Notes: a model not told the origin generated them from the letters alone. A DNA stretch of 64,000 bases from an uncultured Phocaeicola sp. (GCA_947581855.1 CANPVZ010000023.1:1-64000), one strand, 5' to 3'. Shown: positions 1-9,483, numbered from the stretch's first letter. Translations and numbers: made by a program.

Positions 1-36
1 CTTTTAATAGTATTGGGAAAATATGATGATCAGCAG

Positions 37-71
37 AGTCCTCCGCGGGTATGCCCCGCGGGGGACTTTTT
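37..71 (+). terminator. Rho-independent terminator of an upstream gene
   Basis: A 13-bp GC-rich stem (arms 37-49 and 55-67, with one G·T pair) has a 5-nt loop and is followed by a run of T. It would end transcription of a gene that lies before the window. No coding sequence is visible in 1-275 apart from this terminator and the promoter of the next gene. Confidence 0.85.
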
Positions 72-220
72 GCGTTTGGGGGGAGGTTGTAGTTGTGTGT
101 TTGTTTTGGTGTGGTTGTGTGTTAATTATATACTTACAGTTTATCTCTATCACTCCCTCCGTTACTTTTTAAATATGATATAATGTCAATATTTTAACCG
201 TATATAGCCTAAAATTTAGA

Positions 221-228
221 TATTTTTG
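221..228 (+). promoter_or_regulatory. Promoter -7 element of ptb
   Basis: TATTTTTG matches the Bacteroides -7 consensus TAnnTTTG and lies 48 bp before the ptb start codon. I do not see a clear -33 TTTG at the expected distance, so the assignment is moderate. Confidence 0.5.
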
Positions 229-275
229 TATGATATATCGGATGTTTTTATCATATTTGCTGAAAATATGATACT

Positions 276-1187
276 ATGAATCCGATACATAACTTTTGCC
301 AACTGACTTCCTATTTGAAATCGCAGAATCGTCGAAGGCGTATAGTTGTAGTTTGTCCTCATGATCCTCACACGGAATATGCTGTGAGGAGGGCCTTGGC
401 AGAAGGGTTTGCAGAATTTTTATTAGTTGCTGATGAACGGTATGTGCATAGAGCTCAAATTATTTATAATGAATATCCTAGTTATGTGAAAGTATTTGTG
501 GCTGATGATATGGATATGGCTGCAAGAAAAGCTGTTGAACTTATACGTAGTGGAGAAGCAGATGTATTGATGAAAGGGATTATTAATACAGATAATCTGT
601 TGAAAGCTGTATTAGATAAGGAAAAAGGGTTATTGCCAAAAGGACGGGTTTTAACACATATTACATTGGCTCAGATACCTGCATATCCTAAGTTTGTATT
701 CTTTTCGGATTCGGCGGTTATTCCTCGACCCACGTATGAACAGTTTAGAGCAATGATAACTTATGCTGTAACAATTTGTCATTATTGCGGATTGGAAGAG
801 CCCAGAGTTGCATTAATTCATTGTTCTGAAAAAGTAAATGAAAAATTTCCTCATACATTCGATTATGTGAAATTGAAAGAAGATGCCATTAAGGGAGCGT
901 TTGGGCAGATGCAACTAGACGGTCCTATGGATGTGAAAACTGCTTGTGATTTGCATAGCGGAGATATAAAAGGAATCTCTTCTCCTGTGGTAGGCAATGC
1001 GGATGTTTTGATCTTTCCTAATATAGAGGCCGCTAATACATTTTATAAATCTGTATCCTTATTTGCCCGGGCCGATATGGCTGGTATATTACAAGGTACG
1101 GTTTGTCCGGTAGTAGTTACATCAAGAAGTGATTCGAGTATTTCTAAATATTATAGTTTAGCTTTAGCCTGTATAACCGAAACATAA
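276..1187 (+). CDS. ptb: Phosphate butyryltransferase (phosphate acyltransferase)
   Basis: Predicted cytoplasmic enzyme exchanging CoA for phosphate on butyryl-CoA or a related short or branched acyl-CoA. The 303-aa length and the LMKGIINTDN segment (residues 98-107) fit the phosphate acetyl/butyryltransferase family, and the NADVLIFPNIEAAN stretch (241-254) is a second conserved block. It is too short to be a full Pta. The kinase that would use its acyl-phosphate product begins 19 bp downstream, so the two form an operon that makes ATP from an acyl-CoA. The exact acyl group cannot be read from sequence. Proximity to branched-chain amino acid genes suggests isobutyrate or isovalerate as alternatives to butyrate (inference). 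Confidence 0.88.
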   Translation: MNPIHNFCQLTSYLKSQNRRRRIVVVCPHDPHTEYAVRRALAEGFAEFLLVADERYVHRAQIIYNEYPSYVKVFVADDMDMAARKAVELIRSGEADVLMKGIINTDNLLKAVLDKEKGLLPKGRVLTHITLAQIPAYPKFVFFSDSAVIPRPTYEQFRAMITYAVTICHYCGLEEPRVALIHCSEKVNEKFPHTFDYVKLKEDAIKGAFGQMQLDGPMDVKTACDLHSGDIKGISSPVVGNADVLIFPNIEAANTFYKSVSLFARADMAGILQGTVCPVVVTSRSDSSISKYYSLALACITET

Positions 1188-1206
1188 ACTTTAAAGAAAC
1201 CTGACT

Positions 1207-2268
1207 ATGAAAATTTTTGTGATTAATCCTGGGTCTACTTCTACTAAAATTGCTTTATATGAGAATGAAGAATCTTTATGGGTAGAAAATATACATCATA
1301 CGGCCGATGAACTGTCTCTGTATGGCAGCGTGAATGAACAATACGATTTTAGAAAACAACGTATATTGCAAGCTTTGACTAAAGCTTCGATTCCTTTAGC
1401 TTTTGACGCCGTTATTGCCCGGGGAGGTTTATTGTATCCTACTCCCGGAGGGGTTTATCGCATCAATGAACGTATGAAATATGATTTATTACATGCCCGT
1501 ATGGAACATGCCTGCAATTTGGGTGGCTTATTGGCAGATGAGTTGGCCAAAGAAATCGGCTGTCCGGCATTTATTGCCGATCCGGAAGTCGTGGATGAGT
1601 TCCAGGAAAAATCACGTTTGACGGGTATTCCGGAAATTGAACGCATTTCTATTTTTCATGCATTGAATAGTAAGGCTGTCTCACGTAAGTATGCGTTGTC
1701 GAGAGGTTGTACTTATGAAGATTTAAATCTGATTGTTGTTCATTTAGGAGGAGGTATTTCTGTGGGCGCTCATCGGAAGGGAAGGGTTATTGATGTAAAT
1801 AATGCGTTGAATGGTGAAGGCCCTTTTTCTCCTGAGCGGGCTGGAACTTTACCAGCGGATCAGTTTGCCGAATTATGTTTTAGTGGAAAATATACTTTGA
1901 AAGAAATAAAGAAGTTACTGAATGGTAAAGGCGGATTGATAGCACATGTGGGGACTAACCATGTGCCGGCTATTATACAGCAAGCACAAAATGGCGACAA
2001 ACATTGTGCTTTGGTTTTGGAAGCAATGATTTATACCGTTGCCAAGCAAGTTGGTGCTATGCATGTAGCTTTATGCGGAAAAACGGATGCTATTATTTTA
2101 ACTGGAGGGATTGCTCATAGCCAATATTGTGTGAAAATGCTATCCGAACAGATTGATTATTTGGCTCCCGTTGTATTAATGCCCGGAGAAGATGAAATGG
2201 GCTCTTTAGCTTTTAATGCATTAGGTGCAATGAACGGTCATTTACCTTTGCAGGAATATAGAAAATAG
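1207..2268 (+). CDS. buk: Butyrate kinase (branched-chain carboxylic acid kinase)
   Basis: Acetokinase/ASKHA-superfamily enzyme that transfers phosphate from an acyl-phosphate to ADP. The phosphate-1 motif NPGSTSTK is at residues 7-14, FHALNSKAVSR at 150-160 and the phosphate-2 loop HLGGGISVGAH at 179-189. Length (353 aa) is typical of Buk and shorter than AckA. It follows ptb by 19 bp and shares its transcript. No T-tracted terminator is visible between its stop and the leu promoter about 75 bp later. Butyrate versus isobutyrate preference is not deducible here. Confidence 0.9.
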   Translation: MKIFVINPGSTSTKIALYENEESLWVENIHHTADELSLYGSVNEQYDFRKQRILQALTKASIPLAFDAVIARGGLLYPTPGGVYRINERMKYDLLHARMEHACNLGGLLADELAKEIGCPAFIADPEVVDEFQEKSRLTGIPEIERISIFHALNSKAVSRKYALSRGCTYEDLNLIVVHLGGGISVGAHRKGRVIDVNNALNGEGPFSPERAGTLPADQFAELCFSGKYTLKEIKKLLNGKGGLIAHVGTNHVPAIIQQAQNGDKHCALVLEAMIYTVAKQVGAMHVALCGKTDAIILTGGIAHSQYCVKMLSEQIDYLAPVVLMPGEDEMGSLAFNALGAMNGHLPLQEYRK

Positions 2269-2342
2269 TGATAACTAATTGGGGAAAATAAAATATAAGT
2301 TCTAATTTATTATTTTTGTCGATAAAAAACTTTCATTTTTCT

Positions 2343-2372
2343 TTTGTTGTGTCAGAATATTCTCTAATTTTG
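2343..2372 (+). promoter_or_regulatory. Promoter of the leu operon
   Basis: TTTG (2343-2346) and, 18 bp further, TAATTTTG (2365-2372) match the Bacteroides -33/-7 promoter pattern TTTG...TAnnTTTG. The predicted start point near 2380 lies about 17 nt before the leader peptide start codon, which fits an attenuator leader. Confidence 0.75.
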
Positions 2373-2396
2373 CAACGTCAAAAGAAAAATGCTGAG

Positions 2397-2480
2397 ATGA
2401 TTAAGAGTTTCATAGATATTCTATTGCACGGTATTATTATTCTACTAGCGAGGCTGGTTGGAAGTGAGTGTCGTGCGTAA
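2397..2480 (+). CDS. leuL: Leader peptide of the leu operon (27 aa)
   Basis: A 27-codon reading frame lies just downstream of the leu promoter. Twelve of its 27 codons are Ile, Leu or Val, concentrated in ILLHGIIILLARLVG (residues 8-22). The A-rich sequence before the ATG is normal for this phylum. A three-codon frame at 2389-2400 ends with a TGA that overlaps the leader ATG. The final codons encode SECRA and lie over the 5' arm of an antiterminator. Slow translation at the Ile/Leu run when charged tRNA is scarce would leave that arm free. The peptide itself need have no function. Confidence 0.82.
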   Translation: MIKSFIDILLHGIIILLARLVGSECRA

Positions 2481-2541
2481 TTATTTATGAATATAGATAT
2501 TGAAAAGCCTTTCTCACTTCCATGTGTGAAAGGCTTTTTTT
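2459..2541 (+). promoter_or_regulatory. Transcription attenuator of the leu operon
   Basis: Two competing hairpins can be drawn. The terminator has arms 2503-2517 and 2524-2538 (15 bp with one mismatch, 6-nt loop) and a T run to 2541. The antiterminator pairs 2459-2468 (TGGAAGTGAG) with 2513-2522 (CTCACTTCCA), 10 perfect base pairs that use up the terminator's 5' arm. The antiterminator's 5' arm lies inside the last codons of the leader peptide, just after its Ile/Leu/Val run, so ribosome position can decide which hairpin forms. LeuA starts 31 bp after the terminator. Confidence 0.85.
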
Positions 2542-2571
2542 GATGAATATAAAACTTAAAAAGATAAAAAC

Positions 2572-4071
2572 ATGAGCGACAGATTATTTATTTTCGACAC
2601 CACACTGAGAGATGGTGAACAAGTTCCCGGATGCCAGTTGAACACTATCGAAAAAATTCAGGTAGCAAAACAATTGGAAGCACTTGGAGTAGATATAATT
2701 GAAGCAGGTTTTCCTATATCAAGTCCCGGGGATTTCAATTCGGTTATCGAAATATCCAAAGCGGTAACATGGCCTACTATTTGCGCTTTGACTCGAGCGG
2801 TAGAAAAAGACATAGATGTGGCTGCCGATGCTTTGCGTTATGCTAAGCATAAACGTATTCATACAGGTATAGGTACATCCGATTCCCATATTAAATATAA
2901 ATTCAATTCGAATCGTGAAGAGATTATAGAACGTGCAGTGGCTGCGGTGAAGTATGCTCGTAGGTATGTGGAAGATGTAGAATTTTATGCGGAAGATGCT
3001 GGGCGTACGGATAATGAATATTTGGCTCGTGTAGTGGAAGCGGTGATCAAGGCCGGGGCGACCGTTGTGAATATCCCTGATACAACCGGATATTGTTTGC
3101 CGGATGAGTATGGAGCGAAAATTAAGTATTTAATGGAACACGTAGACGGAGTGCACAAAGCCATTCTTTCTACCCATTGTCATAATGACCTAGGAATGGC
3201 TACGGCTAATACCATGAGCGGAGTATTAAACGGAGCCCGTCAGGTGGAAGTTACTATTAACGGTATCGGTGAACGAGCTGGAAATACTTCTTTGGAAGAA
3301 GTTGCCATGATTATTAAATGTCATCATGATATTGATATTCAAACTAATATTAATACGCAAAAAATTTATCCTACCAGTCGTATGGTTTCTAGTTTGATGA
3401 ATATGCCGGTGCAACCTAATAAAGCGATTGTTGGACGAAATGCTTTTGCACACTCTTCGGGTATTCATCAGGACGGAGTGCTGAAGAATGTACAAACCTA
3501 TGAAATTATTGATCCAAAGGATGTGGGTATTGATGATAATGCAATTGTATTAACAGCCCGTAGTGGACGTGCTGCACTAAAGCATCGTTTGCATGTGTTG
3601 GGTGTAGAACTTGAACAGGAAAAATTGGATAAGGTATATGAAGATTTTCTGAAGCTGGCCGATAAGAAAAAAGAGGTGAACGATGACGATGTGTTGTTGT
3701 TGGCCGGAGCTGATCGCAGTCAGAATCATCATATCAAACTGGACTATTTGCAAGTTACCAGTGGTGTAGGGGTGCGTTCAGTAGCTAGTTTGGGTTTGAG
3801 CATTGCCGGTGAGAAGTTTGAGGCAGCTTCATCAGGCAACGGACCGGTTGATGCAGCCATTGAAGCCTTGAAAAAAATCATCAGACGGCAGATGGTACTG
3901 AAAGAGTTTACCATACAGGCTATCAGCAAAGGTAGTGATGATGTGGGTAAAGTACACATGCAAGTGGAATACGACGGACATGTATATTACGGGTTCGGCG
4001 CTAACACCGATATTGTGGCTGCTTCGGTGGAAGCTTATATCGATTGTATTAACAAATTTGTGAAGCAATAA
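2572..4071 (+). CDS. leuA: 2-isopropylmalate synthase
   Basis: First committed enzyme of leucine synthesis: condenses acetyl-CoA with 2-oxoisovalerate in the cytoplasm. The HMGL-like TIM barrel starts with DTTLRDGEQ (residues 9-17) and has the metal-binding HCHND at 202-206. A C-terminal LeuA dimer/allosteric domain occupies roughly residues 385-499, so leucine feedback is expected. At 499 aa it is of ordinary length. It is the first structural gene after the attenuator and is followed by leuC, leuD, a second synthase and leuB on the same strand. Confidence 0.95.
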   Translation: MSDRLFIFDTTLRDGEQVPGCQLNTIEKIQVAKQLEALGVDIIEAGFPISSPGDFNSVIEISKAVTWPTICALTRAVEKDIDVAADALRYAKHKRIHTGIGTSDSHIKYKFNSNREEIIERAVAAVKYARRYVEDVEFYAEDAGRTDNEYLARVVEAVIKAGATVVNIPDTTGYCLPDEYGAKIKYLMEHVDGVHKAILSTHCHNDLGMATANTMSGVLNGARQVEVTINGIGERAGNTSLEEVAMIIKCHHDIDIQTNINTQKIYPTSRMVSSLMNMPVQPNKAIVGRNAFAHSSGIHQDGVLKNVQTYEIIDPKDVGIDDNAIVLTARSGRAALKHRLHVLGVELEQEKLDKVYEDFLKLADKKKEVNDDDVLLLAGADRSQNHHIKLDYLQVTSGVGVRSVASLGLSIAGEKFEAASSGNGPVDAAIEALKKIIRRQMVLKEFTIQAISKGSDDVGKVHMQVEYDGHVYYGFGANTDIVAASVEAYIDCINKFVKQ

Positions 4072-4137
4072 TCAGATGGAATGAATTAGATAGATGGGAT
4101 ATATGCTATTTTTATCCTTTTAATTATTTGCAAAATA

Positions 4138-4344
4138 GTGAATTGGATACGAAAGCCGAAATATCTTATTTGTCTTAATTTATTAAATGCATTTTCATTA
4201 CTTCCAGTTTTAGCTGCTCCGTTTGTGTTCTTTAGAAGTTCACGCCCTCTAGGAATAAATAGTTATTCGTTGATTCTTTTGGGAGGTTTTTGGTTGAGCT
4301 ATTGGAGTTATCAGAAAGAGAAGAAGATGATTGCATATTTATAG
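4138..4344 (+). CDS. Possible small membrane protein in the leuA-leuC gap
   Basis: A 68-aa frame with a GTG start lies in the 338-bp gap between leuA and leuC. It encodes two hydrophobic segments (about residues 10-32 and 42-56) separated by a short charged loop and ends in a basic tail. This is the pattern of a small two-helix membrane protein. I do not recognise a family. A GTG start with no clear ribosome-binding site and the lack of any known leu-operon counterpart leave it uncertain. The rest of the gap shows no other feature. Confidence 0.4.
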   Translation: MNWIRKPKYLICLNLLNAFSLLPVLAAPFVFFRSSRPLGINSYSLILLGGFWLSYWSYQKEKKMIAYL

Positions 4345-4409
4345 CCCATCTGGATGATTGTTATGATTTATGGATTCTGTAGTTTAATTTTTTATATTTT
4401 TAGAGCATA

Positions 4410-5810
4410 ATGGCAAATACATTATTTGATAAAATTTGGGACGCGCATGTCGTACAGAATGTAGTCGACGGTCCCACGCAACTTTATATTGACAGGCTTT
4501 ACTGTCATGAAGTAACCAGCCCGCAAGCTTTTGCCGGAATGCGAGCAAGAGGTTTGAAATGTTTCCGGCCGGACCATATTTATTGTATGCCTGATCACAA
4601 TACACCTACTCATGACCAGGATAAGCCGATTGAAGATCCTATATCGCGTACGCAGGTGGATACATTGGCTCAAAATGCGGCCGATTTCGGTTTGGAACAT
4701 TTTGGAATGATGGATAAACGGAACGGCATTATCCATGTGGTAGGTCCGGAGAGAGGATTGACATTGCCGGGCATGACGATTGTTTGCGGCGATTCGCACA
4801 CTTCAACTCACGGGGCGATGGGAGCAGTAGCTTTTGGTATTGGTACGAGTGAAGTGGAAATGGTACTGGCATCACAATGTATTCTCCAGGCTCGTCCGAA
4901 AACTATGCGTATCCGTATCGAAGGCGAGCTGAAAAAAGGAGTCACAGCTAAAGATATGGCACTTTATATGATGTCGAAAATGACTACCAGCGGTGCTACG
5001 GGATATTTTGTTGAGTATGCCGGTTCGGCTGTTCGTAACCTGACTATGGAAGGGCGTCTCACTTTATGTAATTTATCTATAGAGATGGGTGCCCGTGGCG
5101 GTATGGTTGCTCCGGATGAAACGACATTTGCTTATATAAGAGGCAGAGAACATGCGCCTAAGGGTGAAGCATGGGACAAAGCGGTTGCTTATTGGAAAAC
5201 TTTGAAGAGTGATGATGACGCCGTTTTTGATAAAGAAGTCTTGTTTGATGCGGCAGATATTGAGCCGATGATTACTTATGGAACTAACCCGGGCATGGGC
5301 ATGGGCATTACACAGTTTATTCCCACCATGGAAGGAATGAATGAACAAGCTAAAATCTCGTATGCCAAATCTTTGGAATATATGGGCTTTCAGCCGGGAG
5401 AATCATTGCTGGGAAAGAAAATCGATTATGTATTTTTGGGAGCCTGTACAAACGGACGTATTGAAGACTTCCGTGCTTTTGCTTCACTTGTGAAAGGTCG
5501 TAAGAAGGCCGATAATGTAACGGCATGGCTGGTTCCGGGCTCATGGATGGTAGATGCGCAAATTCGTGAAGAAGGTTTGGATAAGGTATTGCAAGAGGCT
5601 GGATTCGAAATTCGCCAGCCGGGATGTTCGGCATGTCTCGCTATGAACGACGATAAGATTCCTGCTGGAAAGTACTCGGTTTCTACCAGTAACCGTAACT
5701 TTGAAGGACGTCAGGGACCGGGTGCGCGTACCATGCTTGCCAGTCCGCTTGTAGCCGCTGCTGCCGCTGTTACGGGGGTGATCACCGATCCGAGAGAATT
5801 AATCGATTGA
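4410..5810 (+). CDS. leuC: 3-isopropylmalate dehydratase, large subunit
   Basis: Catalytic subunit of isopropylmalate isomerase, an aconitase-family enzyme with a [4Fe-4S] cluster that converts 2- to 3-isopropylmalate. It may also act on citramalate. The family motif [11 protein letters not shown] lies near residues 128-138. The three cluster cysteines appear as C346 (GACTNGR) and C406/C409 ([10 protein letters not shown]). Length (466 aa) matches bacterial LeuC. Its partner leuD is downstream on the same strand, separated by an unusually long 370-bp gap. Confidence 0.96.
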   Translation: MANTLFDKIWDAHVVQNVVDGPTQLYIDRLYCHEVTSPQAFAGMRARGLKCFRPDHIYCMPDHNTPTHDQDKPIEDPISRTQVDTLAQNAADFGLEHFGMMDKRNGIIHVVGPERGLTLPGMTIVCGDSHTSTHGAMGAVAFGIGTSEVEMVLASQCILQARPKTMRIRIEGELKKGVTAKDMALYMMSKMTTSGATGYFVEYAGSAVRNLTMEGRLTLCNLSIEMGARGGMVAPDETTFAYIRGREHAPKGEAWDKAVAYWKTLKSDDDAVFDKEVLFDAADIEPMITYGTNPGMGMGITQFIPTMEGMNEQAKISYAKSLEYMGFQPGESLLGKKIDYVFLGACTNGRIEDFRAFASLVKGRKKADNVTAWLVPGSWMVDAQIREEGLDKVLQEAGFEIRQPGCSACLAMNDDKIPAGKYSVSTSNRNFEGRQGPGARTMLASPLVAAAAAVTGVITDPRELID

Positions 5811-5968
5811 AAGAAAATATAATCTGTAAGATGGCAAGATGGTGAGGAACGTTGAAAAAATATGGGGTTATTTATTGACGAACAAAGTGTCTTTATTACC
5901 CATACTCATTCAATGCATGTAGCCTAATATCCGAAGAATAATCATGCTTGTATCTATTTTTGCGATAA

Positions 5969-6133
5969 GTGTTTTTTCGTGGCGTAATGTTGAAAGGTAC
6001 TATGGAAGTATTGTTAGATAGCAAACACAACGAAATGATATGGCAAGAAGACGTACAGAATATTATAAAGAGGGGTGACCTATCCGGATTATTGTGTTTT
6101 AAGATTTACCGCAACAAGTGGCAGATATTATAG
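5969..6133 (+). CDS. Candidate small ORF in the leuC-leuD gap
   Basis: The 370-bp space between leuC and leuD is long for an operon. One frame is open from 5969 (GTG) through in-frame ATGs at 5987 and 6002 to a TAG at 6131, giving 43-54 residues, including the stretch EMIWQEDVQNIIKRGDLSG. The composition looks protein-like, with mixed charged and hydrophobic residues, but I recognise no family and see no strong ribosome-binding site. A remnant of a lost gene is just as likely. Nothing else is visible in 5811-6180. Confidence 0.25.
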   Translation: MFFRGVMLKGTMEVLLDSKHNEMIWQEDVQNIIKRGDLSGLLCFKIYRNKWQIL

Positions 6134-6180
6134 TAATTATTCCTCAGAAGATTTTGTTGTAGAATAAAATAGAACGAACA

Positions 6181-6777
6181 ATGAAACAAAAATTCAATAT
6201 CATTACAAGTACTTGCGTGCCTCTCCCCTTGGAGAATGTGGATACAGACCAGATTATCCCTGCACGTTTCCTGAAAGCGACAACCCGCGAAGAGAAATTT
6301 TTTGGTGATAACCTGTTCCGTGACTGGCGTTACAATGCCGATGGTACGTTGAATAAAGATTTTGTATTGAATGACCCGACTTATAGTGGTCAGATATTGG
6401 TGGCCGGCAAGAATTTCGGTTCAGGATCGAGTCGAGAACATGCGGCATGGGCGATAGCTGGATATGGTTTCCGTGTAGTGGTTTCCAGCTTCTTTGCCGA
6501 TATTCATAAAAATAACGAACTCAATAACTTTGTGCTCCCGGTAGTAGTTAGCGAATCTTTTTTGGCGGAGTTGTTTGCTTCCATTAAAGAAAATCCGAAG
6601 ACGGAAGTGGAAGTGAACCTTCCCGAACAGACTATTACCAATAAAGCTACCGGCAAAAGCGAACATTTTGAAATTAACGGATACAAGAAACATTGCCTCA
6701 TGAATGGGTTGGATGATATCGATTTTTTGTTGACAAACAAAGATAAGATTGAAGCATGGGAAAAAACGTCAAAATAG
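6181..6777 (+). CDS. leuD: 3-isopropylmalate dehydratase, small subunit
   Basis: Swivel-domain subunit that completes isopropylmalate isomerase with LeuC. The diagnostic KNFGSGSSREH is at residues 77-87, and VDTDQIIPARFL near the N-terminus is also typical. At 198 aa it is of normal length. Its last 22 bp overlap the start of the next synthase gene, implying translational coupling and a shared role of the LeuCD dehydratase in the downstream enzyme's pathway. Confidence 0.96.
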   Translation: MKQKFNIITSTCVPLPLENVDTDQIIPARFLKATTREEKFFGDNLFRDWRYNADGTLNKDFVLNDPTYSGQILVAGKNFGSGSSREHAAWAIAGYGFRVVVSSFFADIHKNNELNNFVLPVVVSESFLAELFASIKENPKTEVEVNLPEQTITNKATGKSEHFEINGYKKHCLMNGLDDIDFLLTNKDKIEAWEKTSK

Positions 6778-8330
6778 AAATCATGGACACAACCCTCCGC
6801 GATGGTGAACAGACTAGTGGAGTGTCGTTTGTGCCACATGAGAAATTGATGATTGCCCGTTTGTTGCTGGAAGAGTTAAAGGTTGACCGTGTGGAAGTGG
6901 CCTCGGCGCGTGTTTCCGATGGGGAGTTTGAAGCACTTAGGATGATTTGCGATTGGGCCGCACGCCGCCATCTGTTAAATCGTGTGGAGGTGCTCGGCTT
7001 TGTTGACGGTACAACATCACTCGATTGGATACGGAGAGCCGGTGGCAGGGTAATAAACTTACTGACCAAAGGCTCGTTGAAACATTGTAGCCAGCAGTTG
7101 AAGAAAACTCCCGAAGAACATATCCGGGATATTTTAGAGGTGGTGTCTGCTGCCAATGATATGGGTATTTCGGTTAATGTATATCTGGAGGATTGGAGTA
7201 GCGGTATGAAGAACTCGCCCGATTACGTTTTCCAATTAATGGACGGGTTGAAGGATACTACGATTCAGCGGTTTATGTTACCTGATACATTGGGAATACT
7301 TAATCCGCTGCAAGTAATCGAGTTCTTCCGTAAAATGCAGAAGAGGTATCCCGACAAACACTTTGACTTTCACGCGCATAACGATTATGATTTGGCTGTA
7401 AGTAATGTGCTGGCAGCGGTGTTGAGTGGTGCGAAGGGACTGCATACTACCATTAACGGATTGGGTGAGCGTGCCGGTAATGCACCATTGGCTAGTGTTC
7501 AGGCTATATTGAAAGACCATTTCAATGCCGAAACCAATATTAATGAAGAGAAGCTGAATGACGTTAGCCGTGTGGTGGAGTCTTACTCTGGTGTGATGAT
7601 ACCCGCCAACAAGCCGATTGTTGGCGATAGTGTATTCACGCAAGTTGCCGGCGTACATGCCGACGGTGATAACAAAAATAATCTCTATTGCAACGATTTG
7701 TTACCCGAACGTTTTGGTCGGAAACGGGAATATGCTTTAGGCAAGACCAGCGGTAAAGCAAACATACGTAAAAATCTTGAAGACCTAGGTTTGGAACTCG
7801 ATGAGGAATCCATGAAGAGGGTGACAGACCGGATTATTGAGTTGGGCGACAAGAAAGAATTGGTAACTCAAGAAGATTTGCCTTACATCGTTTCTGATGT
7901 GCTGAAGCATAATGCTCCTAGCGAAAGCGTAATACTGAAAAGCTATTTCGTAACCTTGTCCAAGGGGTTGAAGCCTGTTGCAACTATCAAGATTTCTATC
8001 AATGGAAAGGAATACGAAGAAAATTCGAGCGGCGATGGACAGTACGATGCTTTTGTAAGGGCATTGCGTAAAGTATATAAAGTAACATTGGGACGTAAGT
8101 TCCCTATGTTAGTCAATTATGCCGTTACAATTCCGCCGGGTGGGCGTACGGATGCATTTGTGCAAACCGTTATTACGTGGAGTTTCGAGGATCGTGAGTT
8201 TCGTACGCGAGGCTTGGATGCTGACCAAACAGAAGCGGCAATCAAGGCCACCATAAAGATGCTCAATGTGATAGAGAAAGATTATGAAACTTGCACGGAG
8301 TTTCAGTATAGTCCGGTCAATTCGGAATGA
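6756..8330 (+). CDS. cimA: Probable (R)-citramalate synthase (second IPMS-family enzyme)
   Basis: IPMS-family enzyme likely to condense pyruvate with acetyl-CoA to give citramalate, the first step of the threonine-independent route to isoleucine. DTTLRDGEQ is at 11-19 and HAHND at 206-210, with a LeuA-type regulatory domain at the C-terminus. From memory the sequence resembles Leptospira citramalate synthase much more than LeuA. The pyruvate-pocket residues described there (two Leu and one Tyr) match L80 (VLGFVDG), L103 (NLLTKGS) and Y143 (NVYLEDW). Many annotations would call it a second 2-isopropylmalate synthase. It overlaps leuD by 22 bp. A later ATG at 6783 is possible but would cut into the barrel. 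Confidence 0.8.
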   Translation: MGKNVKIEIMDTTLRDGEQTSGVSFVPHEKLMIARLLLEELKVDRVEVASARVSDGEFEALRMICDWAARRHLLNRVEVLGFVDGTTSLDWIRRAGGRVINLLTKGSLKHCSQQLKKTPEEHIRDILEVVSAANDMGISVNVYLEDWSSGMKNSPDYVFQLMDGLKDTTIQRFMLPDTLGILNPLQVIEFFRKMQKRYPDKHFDFHAHNDYDLAVSNVLAAVLSGAKGLHTTINGLGERAGNAPLASVQAILKDHFNAETNINEEKLNDVSRVVESYSGVMIPANKPIVGDSVFTQVAGVHADGDNKNNLYCNDLLPERFGRKREYALGKTSGKANIRKNLEDLGLELDEESMKRVTDRIIELGDKKELVTQEDLPYIVSDVLKHNAPSESVILKSYFVTLSKGLKPVATIKISINGKEYEENSSGDGQYDAFVRALRKVYKVTLGRKFPMLVNYAVTIPPGGRTDAFVQTVITWSFEDREFRTRGLDADQTEAAIKATIKMLNVIEKDYETCTEFQYSPVNSE

Positions 8331-8418
8331 AAAGAAAAATAAGTCGTTGCGGAGACTTGTGTTTATCCGCAGGGAAGATAGATAGAGAATCAATTAATTT
8401 AAATAGCAAAGAAATAAA

Positions 8419-9483
8419 ATGAAAGAGTTTAAGATTGCAGTGTTGGCCGGCGACGGTATCGGACCGGAAATTTCGGTGCAAGGCGTAGATGTAATGACTG
8501 CCGTATGTGAGAAGTTTGGTCATAAAGTGAATTATGAATATGCCGTTTGTGGTGCCGATGCGATAGACAAAGTGGGCGATCCGTTCCCTGAGGCTACTTT
8601 CGAAACATGTAAAAATGCGGATGCTGTGTTGTTCTCTGCAGTAGGCGACCCGAAGTTCGACAACAACCCTACGGCCAAGGTTCGTCCCGAACAAGGACTT
8701 CTGGCAATGCGTAAGAAACTGGGGCTTTTTGCGAATATCCGTCCGGTACAAACCTTTAAATGCTTGTTACATAAATCCCCGTTGCGTGCCGAACTGGTGG
8801 AAGGCGCTGATTTTATATGCATCCGCGAACTGACCGGTGGTATGTACTTTGGCGAAAAGTATCAAGATAACGACAAAGCTTATGATACGAATATGTATAC
8901 TCGTCCGGAGATTGAGAGGATTCTGAAAGTAGGTTTCGAATACGCTATGAAACGCAACAAACACCTCACGGTAGTGGATAAGGCAAATGTGCTTGCTTCC
9001 AGTAGACTGTGGCGTCAGATAGCACAGGAAATGGCTCCGTCGTATCCGGAAGTGGTTACCGATTACATGTATGTAGACAATGCTGCCATGCGTATGATTC
9101 AGGATCCCCGTTTCTTCGATGTGATGGTAACGGAGAATACTTTTGGTGACATTCTGACGGACGAAGGCTCTTGTATCAGCGGCTCCATGGGGTTGCTTCC
9201 GTCCGCTTCCACAGGTGAGAGCACACCGGTGTTCGAACCGATTCATGGATCGTGGCCGCAAGCTAAAGGGTTGAATATAGCCAATCCGCTGGCACAAATC
9301 CTGTCTGTAGCTATGTTGTTCGAATATTTTGATTGTAAGGAAGAAGGTGCGTTGATCCGTAGGGCAGTAGATGCTTCGTTGGACGCCAACGTACGTACAG
9401 GCGATATACAAGTTGAGGGAGAGAAAGCGTATTCAACATCCGAAGTGGGACAATGGATTGTTGAATACATACAAAAGGCGTAA
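8419..9483 (+). CDS. leuB: 3-isopropylmalate dehydrogenase
   Basis: NAD-dependent oxidative decarboxylase of the leucine pathway, also able in principle to act on the methylmalate intermediate of the citramalate route. The N-terminus has [12 protein letters not shown], followed by the substrate loop [28 protein letters not shown] and the [12 protein letters not shown] metal/NAD region, all typical of LeuB. The C-terminus has EPIHGSWP. Length is 354 aa. It is the last gene of the leu operon, with a hairpin 65 bp after the stop. Confidence 0.95.
   Translation: MKEFKIAVLAGDGIGPEISVQGVDVMTAVCEKFGHKVNYEYAVCGADAIDKVGDPFPEATFETCKNADAVLFSAVGDPKFDNNPTAKVRPEQGLLAMRKKLGLFANIRPVQTFKCLLHKSPLRAELVEGADFICIRELTGGMYFGEKYQDNDKAYDTNMYTRPEIERILKVGFEYAMKRNKHLTVVDKANVLASSRLWRQIAQEMAPSYPEVVTDYMYVDNAAMRMIQDPRFFDVMVTENTFGDILTDEGSCISGSMGLLPSASTGESTPVFEPIHGSWPQAKGLNIANPLAQILSVAMLFEYFDCKEEGALIRRAVDASLDANVRTGDIQVEGEKAYSTSEVGQWIVEYIQKA

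Noticed and set aside
8767-9411. 214-aa minus-strand frame
   Set aside because: Lies entirely antisense to leuB, whose family assignment is secure; it is a shadow frame.
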